From a virus, in IMG/VR virus record IMGVR_UViG_3300047562_000883, positions 1-56,183 of that record: a stretch of 56,183 nucleotides of DNA; one strand, 5' to 3'. A program made the position numbers and the translations under genes. The notes under the pieces are model-generated. The model had not been told where the DNA came from, did not search any database, and worked only from the letters and a program-made list of their open reading frames with translations. Below, piece after piece: positions 16,602 through 25,414 of the stretch (positions within the stretch are counted from its first letter, which is position 1; each line of letters begins with the position of its first letter).

Positions 16602-17662
16602 TAGCCATATTGAACGACACACATTGTGGAGTTCGTGGAGATATGATAGAAATGGCCAGATATCAAGGCCGATTCTATAACGAAATTTTCTTTCCATATC
16701 TAGACGAACACAACATCAAACACATTATTCATCTAGGTGATTACTTTGATCGTAGAAAGTTTATCAACTTTGCTTCTATGAAAGCGAACATCAAACACTT
16801 CATAGAACCTATGACAGAAAGAGGCATTACTATGGACCTCATCATAGGAAATCACGACACTTATTATAAGAACACTAATGATGTGAATGCACCTGAGTTG
16901 TTATTGTACAATCAACCTAATGTAAATGTTATCGCAGAATGTAAAGTCAAAGAGTATGATGGATTTAATATCGCACTTGTACCTTGGATTAATAATGAGA
17001 ACTATGCAGACTCAGTTGAGTTTTTACAATCTGCAAATGCATCATGGTGTATGGGACACTTTGAGTTTGAAGGTGCGGTTATGCAACCTGGTATGACCTG
17101 TCAACATGGTTTAGATCACTCATATGTGAAGAGATTCGATAAAGTACTCAGTGGACATTTTCATCATAAGTCAGAGTTTGCAAATGTTAGATATCTAGGA
17201 TCACAAATGCAGTTCACTTGGTCAGACTTTGGTGATAACAAATACTTTCATATATTCAATACAGAGACACAAGAGATTACACCTGTAATTAATCCACTTA
17301 CAATGTTTGAAAAGGTGTTCTATGATGATACAAACGAAACTTTTGAAACTATTAGTAATAAAGATTATTCAAATGTAACAGGAAAGTTTACTAAGATTAT
17401 TGTAGTTAATAAAGATAATCCATACTGGTTTGATACATTCTTAGATAAAGTGCATGGTAATACTCCACTTCATGTATCAGTGGTAGATGATAATAAACAC
17501 ATGGACTGGTTGAATGACGAAGACATGGGTGAAGTTGAAGACACGCTCACCATTTTAACCAAGTATATTGATGGTTTAGATATACAAGGAAAGAAAAAAC
17601 CACTTTCAGAATTAATGACCTCATTATACCATGAAGCACTTGATGAACATAATTACTTATGA
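16595..17662 (+). CDS. 47: Recombination endonuclease subunit gp47 (Mre11/SbcD-like)
   Basis: 355 residues (T4: 339). The calcineurin-like phosphoesterase motifs are visible: NDTHCG at residue 7, GDYFDRR about residue 48, GNHD about residue 86 and a late SGHFHHKSEF. With gp46 it forms the Mre11/Rad50-like complex that resects DNA ends for recombination-dependent replication. It overlaps gp55 by 7 bases and gp46 by 4 bases. Confidence 0.96.
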   Translation: MLIAILNDTHCGVRGDMIEMARYQGRFYNEIFFPYLDEHNIKHIIHLGDYFDRRKFINFASMKANIKHFIEPMTERGITMDLIIGNHDTYYKNTNDVNAPELLLYNQPNVNVIAECKVKEYDGFNIALVPWINNENYADSVEFLQSANASWCMGHFEFEGAVMQPGMTCQHGLDHSYVKRFDKVLSGHFHHKSEFANVRYLGSQMQFTWSDFGDNKYFHIFNTETQEITPVINPLTMFEKVFYDDTNETFETISNKDYSNVTGKFTKIIVVNKDNPYWFDTFLDKVHGNTPLHVSVVDDNKHMDWLNDEDMGEVEDTLTILTKYIDGLDIQGKKKPLSELMTSLYHEALDEHNYL

Positions 17663-19377
17663 TAGTATTTAAAAAAGTTAGATATAAAAACTTATTGTCT
17701 TCTGGCAATAAGTTTACAGAAATACAATTAGACAAACATCAAACAACCTTAATTCTAGGTGAAAATGGTGCAGGTAAGTCTACATTACTTGATGCAATGT
17801 GTTTCGCACTTTATGGCAAAGGTTTTCGTAATCTTAAAAAAGAACTACTTATTAATTCAATTAATCAAAAAGAACTTCTAGTAGAACTAGAGTTTTCTAT
17901 TGGCAAAAAAACTTATAAAGTTATTCGTGGTGCAAAACCAAATAGATTTGAGTTGTACTTGAATAATACTTTAATCAACCAAGATGCAACTATGAGAGAC
18001 TATCAGGAACATTTAGAGAAGAACATTCTCAAAATGAGTTATAGATCGTTTACTCAGATTGCTATTTTGGGTTCTGCAAACTTCACACCTTTCATGCAAC
18101 TTCGTGCTGTAGAAAGAAGAAGACTTGTAGAAGACCTACTAGATATCTCAATCTTTAGTACAATGGGAGACATTCTAAAGAAAAGGATTTCTAGTCACAA
18201 CATTGAAGTGAAAGAAACTAATCATGAAATCGATATTCTGGAAGAAAGAATCAGCGGTCTTAATGAACAACTTAATGCACTCCGTGAGAATCGTGAACAG
18301 AAACTTAAAAAGTTTGAAGGGACTGTTGATGAAACAAATAAAAACATTGACTCACTCATGGAGAGAATAAATGAAAAGACGAAAGATGTGGTGGAGAAAA
18401 AATCCACTATCAAGGATATCGATCCTCAAAAAGATCGACTTAAACAAGCAGTGGAGTTGGAGAGAAAGCTCTCGGAAAATTATTCTAAAGCACGGAAGCA
18501 AATAGAATTCTACGAATCAAATGATGAATGTCCAACATGTAAACAAGGTTTAGATGAAGAACATAAGAAATCTCATATCAAAGAGATTAACGATAAAGCA
18601 ATTGAGTTTCAACATGCCATGGAACAAATATCAGAAACGATAAATGAGGCAAAAAATAGACTAGAAGAAATTCAACAAGTACAGGATGAAATTGATACAA
18701 TACAAAAGAAGATTGGTATACTTCAAACTGAGATTATATCCAATCAAAAGTTCATTCAAAAGATTCAGAAAGAAATAGAAGACTTGAAGAATGAACAAAG
18801 TGGCAATTCTAATGTACAAGAGAGAATAGATGATAGTGAAGATAAGTTGGATATCTTACATAAAAAGAAAAAAAACTTAGTTGAACAAGGACATTATTTC
18901 GAAATAGGTCAGATGTTACTAAGAGATCAAGGCGTCAAACAGAAGATCATCAAACAGTATGTTCCTATTATGAACAAGTTGATCAATAAGTACCTTGCAT
19001 CTTTAGAGTTCTATGTTGGGTTTGAATTAAATGAGGCATTCGAAGAGACTATCAAGTCCAGATTCAGAGACGAATTCAAGTATGATAACTTCTCACAAGG
19101 TGAAAAGATGAGAATCGACCTTGCACTTCTATTCACATGGAGAGCAGTTGCAAGAATGAAGAACTCAGTAAACACCAATCTATTGATATTAGACGAAGTA
19201 TTTGATTCATCACTTGACACACAAGGAACAGACGACTTCTTAAAATTATTAAACACCTTGACAGAAAAGACAAATGCATTTATTATAAGTCATAAAGGAG
19301 ATGCTCTGTATGACAAATTCAATGATACCATTAGATTTGAGAAGTATAAAAATTTCTCTAGGGTTGCAGAGACATAA
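17659..19377 (+). CDS. 46: Recombination endonuclease subunit gp46 (Rad50/SbcC-like)
   Basis: 572 residues (T4: 560). Walker A is GENGAGKST near residue 35; long coiled coils flank a zinc hook CPTCKQ near residue 292; the ABC signature FSQGEKMRIDLALLF and Walker B LLILDEVFDSS lie near the C-terminus. It is the ATPase partner of gp47 and completes the end-resection machine. The start overlaps the gp47 stop by 4 bases. Confidence 0.96.
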   Translation: MIVFKKVRYKNLLSSGNKFTEIQLDKHQTTLILGENGAGKSTLLDAMCFALYGKGFRNLKKELLINSINQKELLVELEFSIGKKTYKVIRGAKPNRFELYLNNTLINQDATMRDYQEHLEKNILKMSYRSFTQIAILGSANFTPFMQLRAVERRRLVEDLLDISIFSTMGDILKKRISSHNIEVKETNHEIDILEERISGLNEQLNALRENREQKLKKFEGTVDETNKNIDSLMERINEKTKDVVEKKSTIKDIDPQKDRLKQAVELERKLSENYSKARKQIEFYESNDECPTCKQGLDEEHKKSHIKEINDKAIEFQHAMEQISETINEAKNRLEEIQQVQDEIDTIQKKIGILQTEIISNQKFIQKIQKEIEDLKNEQSGNSNVQERIDDSEDKLDILHKKKKNLVEQGHYFEIGQMLLRDQGVKQKIIKQYVPIMNKLINKYLASLEFYVGFELNEAFEETIKSRFRDEFKYDNFSQGEKMRIDLALLFTWRAVARMKNSVNTNLLILDEVFDSSLDTQGTDDFLKLLNTLTEKTNAFIISHKGDALYDKFNDTIRFEKYKNFSRVAET

Positions 19378-19380
19378 ATA
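19373..19380 (+). promoter_or_regulatory. Late promoter variant CATAAATA
   Basis: CATAAATA (one mismatch to TATAAATA) overlapping the gp46 stop, ending five bases before the ATG at 19386. The same octamer with the same five-base gap precedes the gene at 51755, so late messages of both genes would be essentially leaderless. Confidence 0.55.
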
Positions 19381-19385
19381 GTAGT

Positions 19386-20771
19386 ATGAAAAGTTTTTCA
19401 GAGTTCAATAATATACCAACCAAGTTAGACTTACCGAAAGTTCAACTTCGTGAGTTAACAGTTTCTCCATACTACACACAAAGAGGTCAAGCGAACCCAT
19501 ACTACGACCTAGACATTAAATTAGATGTAGTACAACAAACAGTAGGCAAAGGTGAGATTAAATTTAGAAATGTTGAGAACCCTAGTGGTCAAGAACTATT
19601 ATCAATCGGTAATGGAAAGTATTTCTTTCAAATAGAACTAGACGGAAAAGAAACACCTTACTATGTCAGAACAACCAAGTCTGCAGTTAAAAGTCATTTT
19701 GGTATGAAACAAAGAAAAAATTCTACTGCTTCTTCAAATGTCAATGAATTATTAACTGTATATTTTCTTTTGCACACAAATGAATTAAAAATGGATGCTA
19801 AAGAATGGGAGTTAACAGTTACCAAAAAGAGTGGCGCTACAGGTGTTTTACTTGGTGATGGTGGCAAACTTACTTACGATCAATTGATATCTTTATTAGA
19901 TGAAGATGAAACTGCTGAAAGAGACATAAAAATTGGTATGTCAAATGCAGTTGCTGTGTTAAATGATCTTGCAGGTAGTTCTATAAAGAATGTCTACTGG
20001 ACACCTAGAGCAAAACCAGGTGGTATAAGTAAGAATAATCCTTCAGATGTAATAGTAGAAACTGATGCAGGTTTCATAGGATATTCAAACAAGATATCTG
20101 CTGGAAAAGATATGACTCCTAAAATGAATGCATCTATTGTTGCTCAGTTTGAAAAACTAGGAGATAGTAGACAAATCAAAACAATTCAGAATTTTATAGA
20201 CAACTCCTTGGACTTTGCTATATCTAACATTAAAGATAAGACAGTTAAAAAAGAAGTTGTTGTAAAATTTCAATCAGCTTTACATAGAGACAAATACACT
20301 GAAAGCGGTTCTAAGAAAAACTTTCATGCATTAGGAGTATTATTTACTACAAACAATCTTAATTTTTATGCAGACGATTTTTACTATCCTTTCAGAAACA
20401 ATCTTATTTCTCTAGTATCTAAACATTTTAGTAATTCTACAAACTTATTGTACATGTTGAACACAATGGGATACTACACATATCCAGATGCGAACTCTAC
20501 TCCATGTCCATACAAATTATTAATAGGTTCAGAAAGTAAATCAACAATCAAAGATGTTGGTTCAAACGAAGAACTGAGAGCATTATTTTTAAACAAAGAC
20601 GCCAGAAAATTGACAGGTATTAAAGTTGACTATACACAAGGTCAACAATCGTTTAGAGTTTCTTTTACATTCAATAGAAAAAGTTATACATTGCCCATAA
20701 CACTAAGAACAAGAAGTGCTGGTGGTTGGGCAGGAAAAGCACTATACATGTCATCATCAGGAATAATATAA
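19386..20771 (+). CDS. Unknown protein with capsid-targeting-like N-terminus; possible nuclease
   Basis: 461 residues, not recognised as a named family. The N-terminus MKSFSEFNN resembles the T4 capsid-targeting tag MKTYQEF, suggesting packaging into the head and delivery with the DNA; L-R-E near residue 23 could be a gp21 site. The middle contains SSNVNELLTVYFLLH (about residue 117) and NPSDVIVETDAGFIGYSNKISAGKD (split here as NPSDVIVETD and GFIGYSNKISAGKD, about residues 218-242), which have the spacing of a PD-(D/E)xK-like nuclease core with an atypical S-x-K. It sits after 46/47 and ends in a one-base overlap with the deformylase gene. Confidence 0.5.
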   Translation: MKSFSEFNNIPTKLDLPKVQLRELTVSPYYTQRGQANPYYDLDIKLDVVQQTVGKGEIKFRNVENPSGQELLSIGNGKYFFQIELDGKETPYYVRTTKSAVKSHFGMKQRKNSTASSNVNELLTVYFLLHTNELKMDAKEWELTVTKKSGATGVLLGDGGKLTYDQLISLLDEDETAERDIKIGMSNAVAVLNDLAGSSIKNVYWTPRAKPGGISKNNPSDVIVETDAGFIGYSNKISAGKDMTPKMNASIVAQFEKLGDSRQIKTIQNFIDNSLDFAISNIKDKTVKKEVVVKFQSALHRDKYTESGSKKNFHALGVLFTTNNLNFYADDFYYPFRNNLISLVSKHFSNSTNLLYMLNTMGYYTYPDANSTPCPYKLLIGSESKSTIKDVGSNEELRALFLNKDARKLTGIKVDYTQGQQSFRVSFTFNRKSYTLPITLRTRSAGGWAGKALYMSSSGII

Positions 20772-21400
20772 TGTATCAATTAGTAGAAGAAGCAAGTAAA
20801 GTATTACGAACACCACCAGAGTTATTTGACTTTGAGAAAGACGGAGATAAGGCACAAGAGATTGCCGATAAGATGTCTGAAGCAATGATCAAGTTTGGTG
20901 GTATAGGATTGTCTGCAAATCAGGTAGGTTTGAATTATAGAATGTTTGTGATGAAAACAGAAGATAAGGGCATCGTACCTTTCTTCAATCCAGAACTCAC
21001 AAGAGTATCACAAGATACTGATATGATGAAAGAGGGTTGTTTATCATTTCCAGATATCTATTTAATGATTACTAGATCAAAAGTGATTGAACTTAAGTAT
21101 CAAGATGTAAAGGGCGAAGAACATACACTTATGTTGAATGGACTTGCAGCTAGATGTGTACAACATGAAATAGATCACTTAAACGGAATACTGTTTTTAC
21201 AAAGAGCCTCTAGATTGAAACTTGAGAGAGCATTGAAAGCAAGACCAAAAGAACAAAAGAAAAGAATTGAATTTGAAAAAAGAATGGCAATTGCCAAATA
21301 TCTTAAAAAGATAGAAGATGAAAAGGCACAAAAGAATGAATCAAAAAGTGAAGTTCCAGATCCTGTCAGTGAAACAATCACTGAGTCTACAGGAAGCTAA
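20771..21400 (+). CDS. def: Peptide deformylase
   Basis: 209 residues from the ATG at 20771, which overlaps the preceding stop by one base; an upstream in-frame start would run through the neighbouring gene. All three deformylase motifs are present: GIGLSANQVG, EGCLSFP with the metal-binding Cys, and QHEIDHLNG with the HExxH pair. The enzyme removes the formyl group from nascent proteins and is a known auxiliary gene in marine T4-like phages, where it may favour turnover of photosystem or phage proteins. The C-terminus has an extra charged helical tail of about 55 residues. Confidence 0.95.
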   Translation: MYQLVEEASKVLRTPPELFDFEKDGDKAQEIADKMSEAMIKFGGIGLSANQVGLNYRMFVMKTEDKGIVPFFNPELTRVSQDTDMMKEGCLSFPDIYLMITRSKVIELKYQDVKGEEHTLMLNGLAARCVQHEIDHLNGILFLQRASRLKLERALKARPKEQKKRIEFEKRMAIAKYLKKIEDEKAQKNESKSEVPDPVSETITESTGS

Positions 21401-21965
21401 ATCTGTAATAGATTACCATATTGCAAATAAACATCTTAGATCGATAGGTGACGGTTCGGATTATCGTGCAATCAACAAAATTCATATAAAGAAACTTCAC
21501 ATTAGAGACATACTTAACCGATTGGAACAGATTGCAATCGGCGAAATTAAAAAACATACAGACGATACAGTATTCACCGAAATGTGTAATATAACTGAAT
21601 GGTCTATCGGTGGTGTTCAAGAACCACATACAGATTTATATTCATCACATGAACTAAGAAATGAGGTCGAAAATGACGGTTCTCGTGCATGGACAGCAAT
21701 CATATATCTAAATACTAATTATCGTGGTGGTAGAACATACTTTCCAAAATCTCAATACAATCCAGTAGAATACATACATAATCCACAACCACAGGAGATG
21801 ATTCTCTTTGAAGGCATACATCATTTACACGGTGTAGAAAAAGTTCGTGGCAACAGTCGTCATACTATTGCAATCTGGTTCACCAAAAATCCTAAAAAGA
21901 TAATGACTGATTTGATCACAGAGGATTTAAGTTTAGATCAAATTTCATTGAGATATCCTAAATGA
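21336..21965 (+). CDS. 2OG-Fe(II) oxygenase (P4H type), second
   Basis: About 209 residues; the start is uncertain because the gene overlaps the deformylase end. The ATG at 21336 has AAAAGG nine bases upstream; a GTG at 21369 is an alternative. H-x-D is seen in QEPHTDLYSS, the distal His in HHLHGVEKVRG and the 2OG-binding Arg in NSRHTIAIWFT. Strands such as AWTAIIYLNT and GGRTYFPK are typical of prolyl-hydroxylase-like domains. Substrate unknown. It overlaps the following short oxygenase-like gene by four bases. Confidence 0.85.
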   Translation: MNQKVKFQILSVKQSLSLQEAKSVIDYHIANKHLRSIGDGSDYRAINKIHIKKLHIRDILNRLEQIAIGEIKKHTDDTVFTEMCNITEWSIGGVQEPHTDLYSSHELRNEVENDGSRAWTAIIYLNTNYRGGRTYFPKSQYNPVEYIHNPQPQEMILFEGIHHLHGVEKVRGNSRHTIAIWFTKNPKKIMTDLITEDLSLDQISLRYPK

Positions 21966-22396
21966 TAGATTTTTATGATGGCAATATCAACTCATTACTC
22001 GAATGGATAAAAACAGGCAAATACGAAACAGAAAATGCACCTGAACCATATTGGTCTTGGGTCTATGAAAGGTTGCCTGTAAAGTCAAACATTACACATG
22101 GTGTAGGGAAAATGAATGAACAATCTCCATATTTTGGTGATTGGTCTATACCATATCCACATGTACATACACGAAGTATGAAGTGGGATTCAAGAGTCTT
22201 CACCATTCTCACATATCTTGTTGCACCAGAAAAGGGTGGTGAGTTTGCATTAGGCGGTTTAAGTCCTAATGATCCATATCAAGATATCACAATCAAACCT
22301 GGACTTACCATAGGTTCTTATGCAAATGTATGGCATGGGGTAAGACCAGTTCTTAAAGGCGAAAGAATCGTACTATTTACGATAGGTCATCCCTAA
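21962..22396 (+). CDS. Short 2OG-oxygenase/cupin-like protein
   Basis: 144 residues. A double-stranded beta-helix pattern is visible: PYPHVHTRSM, RVFTILTYLVAPEKGGEFAL, then a distal His in ANVWHGVRPVLKGERIVLFT, the last resembling the His/Arg end of 2OG-Fe(II) oxygenases. The first metal motif reads H-x-H rather than the usual H-x-D, so it may be a diverged oxygenase or a cupin. Overlaps the preceding oxygenase gene by ATGA, which suggests linked function. Confidence 0.6.
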   Translation: MIDFYDGNINSLLEWIKTGKYETENAPEPYWSWVYERLPVKSNITHGVGKMNEQSPYFGDWSIPYPHVHTRSMKWDSRVFTILTYLVAPEKGGEFALGGLSPNDPYQDITIKPGLTIGSYANVWHGVRPVLKGERIVLFTIGHP

Positions 22397-22425
22397 ACCA
22401 TTGATCCTATAAGGTTTTTTAGGGG

Positions 22426-22455
22426 TTGACAATAGACCTCTTTTTTTGTTATCCT
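22426..22455 (+). promoter_or_regulatory. Sigma70-like promoter P1 (TTGACA-18-TATCCT)
   Basis: TTGACA at 22426-22431, an 18-base spacer with a T-rich tract, and TATCCT at 22450-22455. It belongs to a set of three near-identical promoters (with 22700 and 25344). Six bases after the -10 lies ATGATGAGAAATAA, so the transcript would begin with an AUG; the true downstream gene has its own ribosome site. Confidence 0.72.
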
Positions 22456-22489
22456 ATTCACATGATGAGAAATAAAAAAGGAGATATAA

Positions 22490-22693
22490 ATGTCACATCC
22501 AAATAATCAAGCACTTGCAGACAGAGCTGTAGATGATGCAGTAGAACTGGTTGCAAGTTTCAGTGATAATAAAGTAAAACAAGTTCTTCACCTTAACTAT
22601 GGAGTTAGGGATGGTGATAGAGACGACCTAATAGAATTCATTGCAAATGATTTCTTCTACGACTACATGAATGCCCCTACACCAGTTGGTTGA
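22490..22693 (+). CDS. Small acidic protein, unknown function
   Basis: 67 residues with a strong ribosome site (AAGGAG). No membrane segment or known motif; acidic and helical (RAVDDAVELVASFSDNKVKQ; DRDDLIEFIANDFFYDYM). It has its own sigma70-like promoter upstream and a second copy of the same promoter directly after its stop, driving the CobT-like gene, which suggests early or middle expression. No family recognised. Confidence 0.6.
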   Translation: MSHPNNQALADRAVDDAVELVASFSDNKVKQVLHLNYGVRDGDRDDLIEFIANDFFYDYMNAPTPVG

Positions 22694-22699
22694 TAGGGG

Positions 22700-22729
22700 T
22701 TGACAATAGACCACATTTTTTGATACCAT
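22700..22729 (+). promoter_or_regulatory. Sigma70-like promoter P2 for the CobT-like gene
   Basis: TTGACA (22700-22705), 18-base spacer almost identical to that of P1, and a weak -10 TACCAT (22724-22729). The CobT-like ATG lies exactly six bases further and has no Shine-Dalgarno, so the mRNA should be leaderless. Confidence 0.65.
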
Positions 22730-22735
22730 TATATT

Positions 22736-25066
22736 ATGAATGAGAATCTAAGAACACAAAAAGACAATCTTGCCAAATTAATGGCAACTGAAAATTTAAC
22801 AATCGTGCATAGGAAAGTTCCTACTGCATACTTTGATATTAAGAATAGGGTACTTTGTTGTCCAATCCTCAAAGATGACCTTTCTCCTTATCTCTATGAC
22901 TTATTCATGGGTCATGAGGTTGGACACGCCCTACACACTCCATTAGAAGGACTTCACTCCACTATTAAAGAAAACAGAACACTTAAAGGTTATCTTAATG
23001 TTATAGAAGATGTTAGAATTGAAAGAAAGATTAGAGACAAATTTTCAGGTCTTAGAAAGTCTTTCTTTAAGGCATACAATGAACTTATGGATATTGACTT
23101 CTTTGGAATTAAAAACAGAAACATACAAGAACTGTCTCTTATCGATAAGATTAACCTGATCACAAAAGTTGGTTCTAGAGTTAACATCAAATTAACAGAC
23201 GAAGAACAAGTCTTCTTAGATAAGGCACTTGCTGTTGATACATGGGAAGATGTAGTATCAGTTGCACAAGAAATTTATGAGTGGTCAAAAGAGAATGAGA
23301 CCAGAGACGAAAATGATGAATCAATCAAAACTTTGATGGACAATTTAGAGATCGAAGAAGATGATGAAGTTGATCTAGGTGAAGAAGATTATCCTTTTGA
23401 ACCATACACTGGTGAAGAAGATGAAGATTACGAAGATGATGAAGATGTAGAAGACTACTTTAACGATCCTGATGATACTCTTCCAGATTTAGATGAAGAA
23501 TTAAAAGAAACTGGTTCAATTCAAAACGATAGAAGTGGCGGTAAATATGACGATAAAGATGGCGCTAGAGAGTCATTAACAGAACATAATGCTCATAACA
23601 ATGAAGATATGTTCCAATCAGAAGACAATCACATTAGAGTTCAAAAAGATTTAAAAGAATTTTTCAACTCAGACTTCATGAAAAATAATGAATTTGTTGT
23701 CTCATATAAAACTCTTTTAAAAGACCTTGATGAGTGGTTTGCGGAAAAAGAAAACAGAACTTACAATTCCTCTTACGACATGAAAGACATTCAGAGATTA
23801 GCGCTTGTTACTGCCAAAAAATTAGAAAACAGAAACAAAAAGTTAGTCATGCATATGGCAAAAGAATTTGAAATGAGACAGACTGCCTTGAGAAGTGTCA
23901 AGGCACTTACTGGTAAAACTGGTCAACTTGATATGAATAGACTTGCCAAGTATCAGATTGTTGATGATGTATTTAAAAGGGTTACTTATCTTCCAGATGG
24001 TAAGAATCATGGTGTCAATGTTTTAGTTGATTGGTCTGGTTCAATATCAAGGGAAGTTTGTGATCTCTTAGAACAAGCTATCATTCTTACAATGTTCTGT
24101 AGAAAAACAAATATACCACACAGAGTTTATCTTTTCTCAGATCAGTATTTAAAAGGTTTTGATGATTATTCGGGAAGAGGTTTAGAGTGTTTAGTAGAAT
24201 TGTTCTCAGATAAACAATCAAACAAAGACTTCTACAGTGTGTTAAAACTTGTTTCTCATATCTGGAACAATTTTAGATTCGACAATGCTTCTTGGAGAGG
24301 CATTGATAAATTCTTAGATCAATGGAAAACTTGGTACAACGAAGACTTCAAAGGTTATACAGACGATAGATGGTTACAAATTCCATTTAATTATACTTTG
24401 CCTAATAGTTTAAGTCTTGGTGGTACACCTCTTAACGGCGCTTTGATCTACATGAGAAAACTTCTTCCAGAGTTCAACAAAAACTACAGCATTGAGAAGT
24501 CAATTTTGACAGTGATTACTGATGGTGAAAGTCATGAATCTCCAATACTGAAAAATACAGACGAAGAAACTAAACAAATTAACGAACAAATAGATCCAAA
24601 TGATCAGTATTCTTATAGAACTAGACAGAAAAGCGAACTTATTGATCCATATAACAGAAGAGTTTATCTAGTATCTAGTAATGGGTATTACAATTTTGCA
24701 AGAACACAAAACCTATTAGAGTGGGTTTCTGACTCATGTAATACAATCAATACAGGTTATTTCATAATTAGTAAAAAAAATGAAGCAATAGACATACTAG
24801 AAAAATCAGGTGTGCCTGGTGGTTATAGAACTCATGAGAACGATTGGACAGATATTAGAAAGTTTGGTAAAGTTTACTCAGTCAAGGGTTACAACAAACT
24901 GTTTATCACTACTTCAAATAATTTATCAGTGCAAGGTGATGACGAACTGGACAACGATCTAATTGATGCCACAAAGGCAAAAATAAGAGGCGCTTTTCTG
25001 AAAAATCAGAGAGGCAAAGTAACTTCAAGATTTTTAACTAATGAGTTTATTAAGGAGATAGCATAA
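22736..25066 (+). CDS. CobT-like metallopeptidase/von Willebrand A protein
   Basis: 776 residues. Near residue 60 there is a clear zinc-peptidase motif HEVGH (in MGHEVGHALHTP). A long acidic low-complexity linker follows (about residues 195-285), then a von Willebrand A-type domain whose MIDAS-like segment VLVDWSGSIS is near residue 430 and whose later threonine/aspartate motif is VITDGESH. Proteins of this type in T4-like cyanophages are annotated CobT-like and pair with a CobS-like AAA+ ATPase, found here two genes downstream. By analogy with cobaltochelatase or MoxR/VWA pairs, they may remodel a metal-dependent or large host complex; the phage substrate is unknown. No ribosome site; see promoter P2. 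Confidence 0.82.
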   Translation: MNENLRTQKDNLAKLMATENLTIVHRKVPTAYFDIKNRVLCCPILKDDLSPYLYDLFMGHEVGHALHTPLEGLHSTIKENRTLKGYLNVIEDVRIERKIRDKFSGLRKSFFKAYNELMDIDFFGIKNRNIQELSLIDKINLITKVGSRVNIKLTDEEQVFLDKALAVDTWEDVVSVAQEIYEWSKENETRDENDESIKTLMDNLEIEEDDEVDLGEEDYPFEPYTGEEDEDYEDDEDVEDYFNDPDDTLPDLDEELKETGSIQNDRSGGKYDDKDGARESLTEHNAHNNEDMFQSEDNHIRVQKDLKEFFNSDFMKNNEFVVSYKTLLKDLDEWFAEKENRTYNSSYDMKDIQRLALVTAKKLENRNKKLVMHMAKEFEMRQTALRSVKALTGKTGQLDMNRLAKYQIVDDVFKRVTYLPDGKNHGVNVLVDWSGSISREVCDLLEQAIILTMFCRKTNIPHRVYLFSDQYLKGFDDYSGRGLECLVELFSDKQSNKDFYSVLKLVSHIWNNFRFDNASWRGIDKFLDQWKTWYNEDFKGYTDDRWLQIPFNYTLPNSLSLGGTPLNGALIYMRKLLPEFNKNYSIEKSILTVITDGESHESPILKNTDEETKQINEQIDPNDQYSYRTRQKSELIDPYNRRVYLVSSNGYYNFARTQNLLEWVSDSCNTINTGYFIISKKNEAIDILEKSGVPGGYRTHENDWTDIRKFGKVYSVKGYNKLFITTSNNLSVQGDDELDNDLIDATKAKIRGAFLKNQRGKVTSRFLTNEFIKEIA

Positions 25067-25338
25067 TGGAAACATTAAAAGTAGATATGGATTATCATTG
25101 GGGAGGACCAAATGAGTACAGTAAATTTGCAGATGCAATTGCTGAAATAGGTCCAAGTCCGTGTATGAAGTTCGATTGTGAAAGAAAAAAAGCATGTGCG
25201 GAAGAAGGAGTTGAATGCAAGGCATTCAGATTTTGGGTCAATAATGGTTCATTGTCAACGATAAGAAAGGTCAATGGCAAGAAAACCGAAGTATCCATTG
25301 AAGAGGATTGCACAAGAATTTTAAGAATTTGTGAATAA
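25066..25338 (+). CDS. Small cysteine-rich protein, unknown function
   Basis: 90 residues, starting on the last base of the CobT-like stop. Cysteines at CMKFDC, KACAEEGVEC and the C-terminal DCTRILRIC suggest a metal site or disulfides; the cytoplasmic context favours metal binding. It sits between the CobT-like and CobS-like genes, so it may belong to the same machine. No family recognised. Confidence 0.55.
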   Translation: METLKVDMDYHWGGPNEYSKFADAIAEIGPSPCMKFDCERKKACAEEGVECKAFRFWVNNGSLSTIRKVNGKKTEVSIEEDCTRILRICE

Positions 25339-25343
25339 AAAGG

Positions 25344-25373
25344 TTGACAGTAGGTACACTTTTTTGATAGGAT
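25344..25373 (+). promoter_or_regulatory. Sigma70-like promoter P3 for the CobS-like gene
   Basis: TTGACA (25344-25349), 18-base spacer with a T tract, and TAGGAT (25368-25373). Six bases later comes ATGATGAGAAATAAG, the same initial transcribed sequence as P1. The CobS-like gene has its own AGGAGG site further on. Confidence 0.72.
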
Positions 25374-25414
25374 GGACACATGATGAGAAATAAGAAAAAC
25401 AAAGGAGGCTGCTT

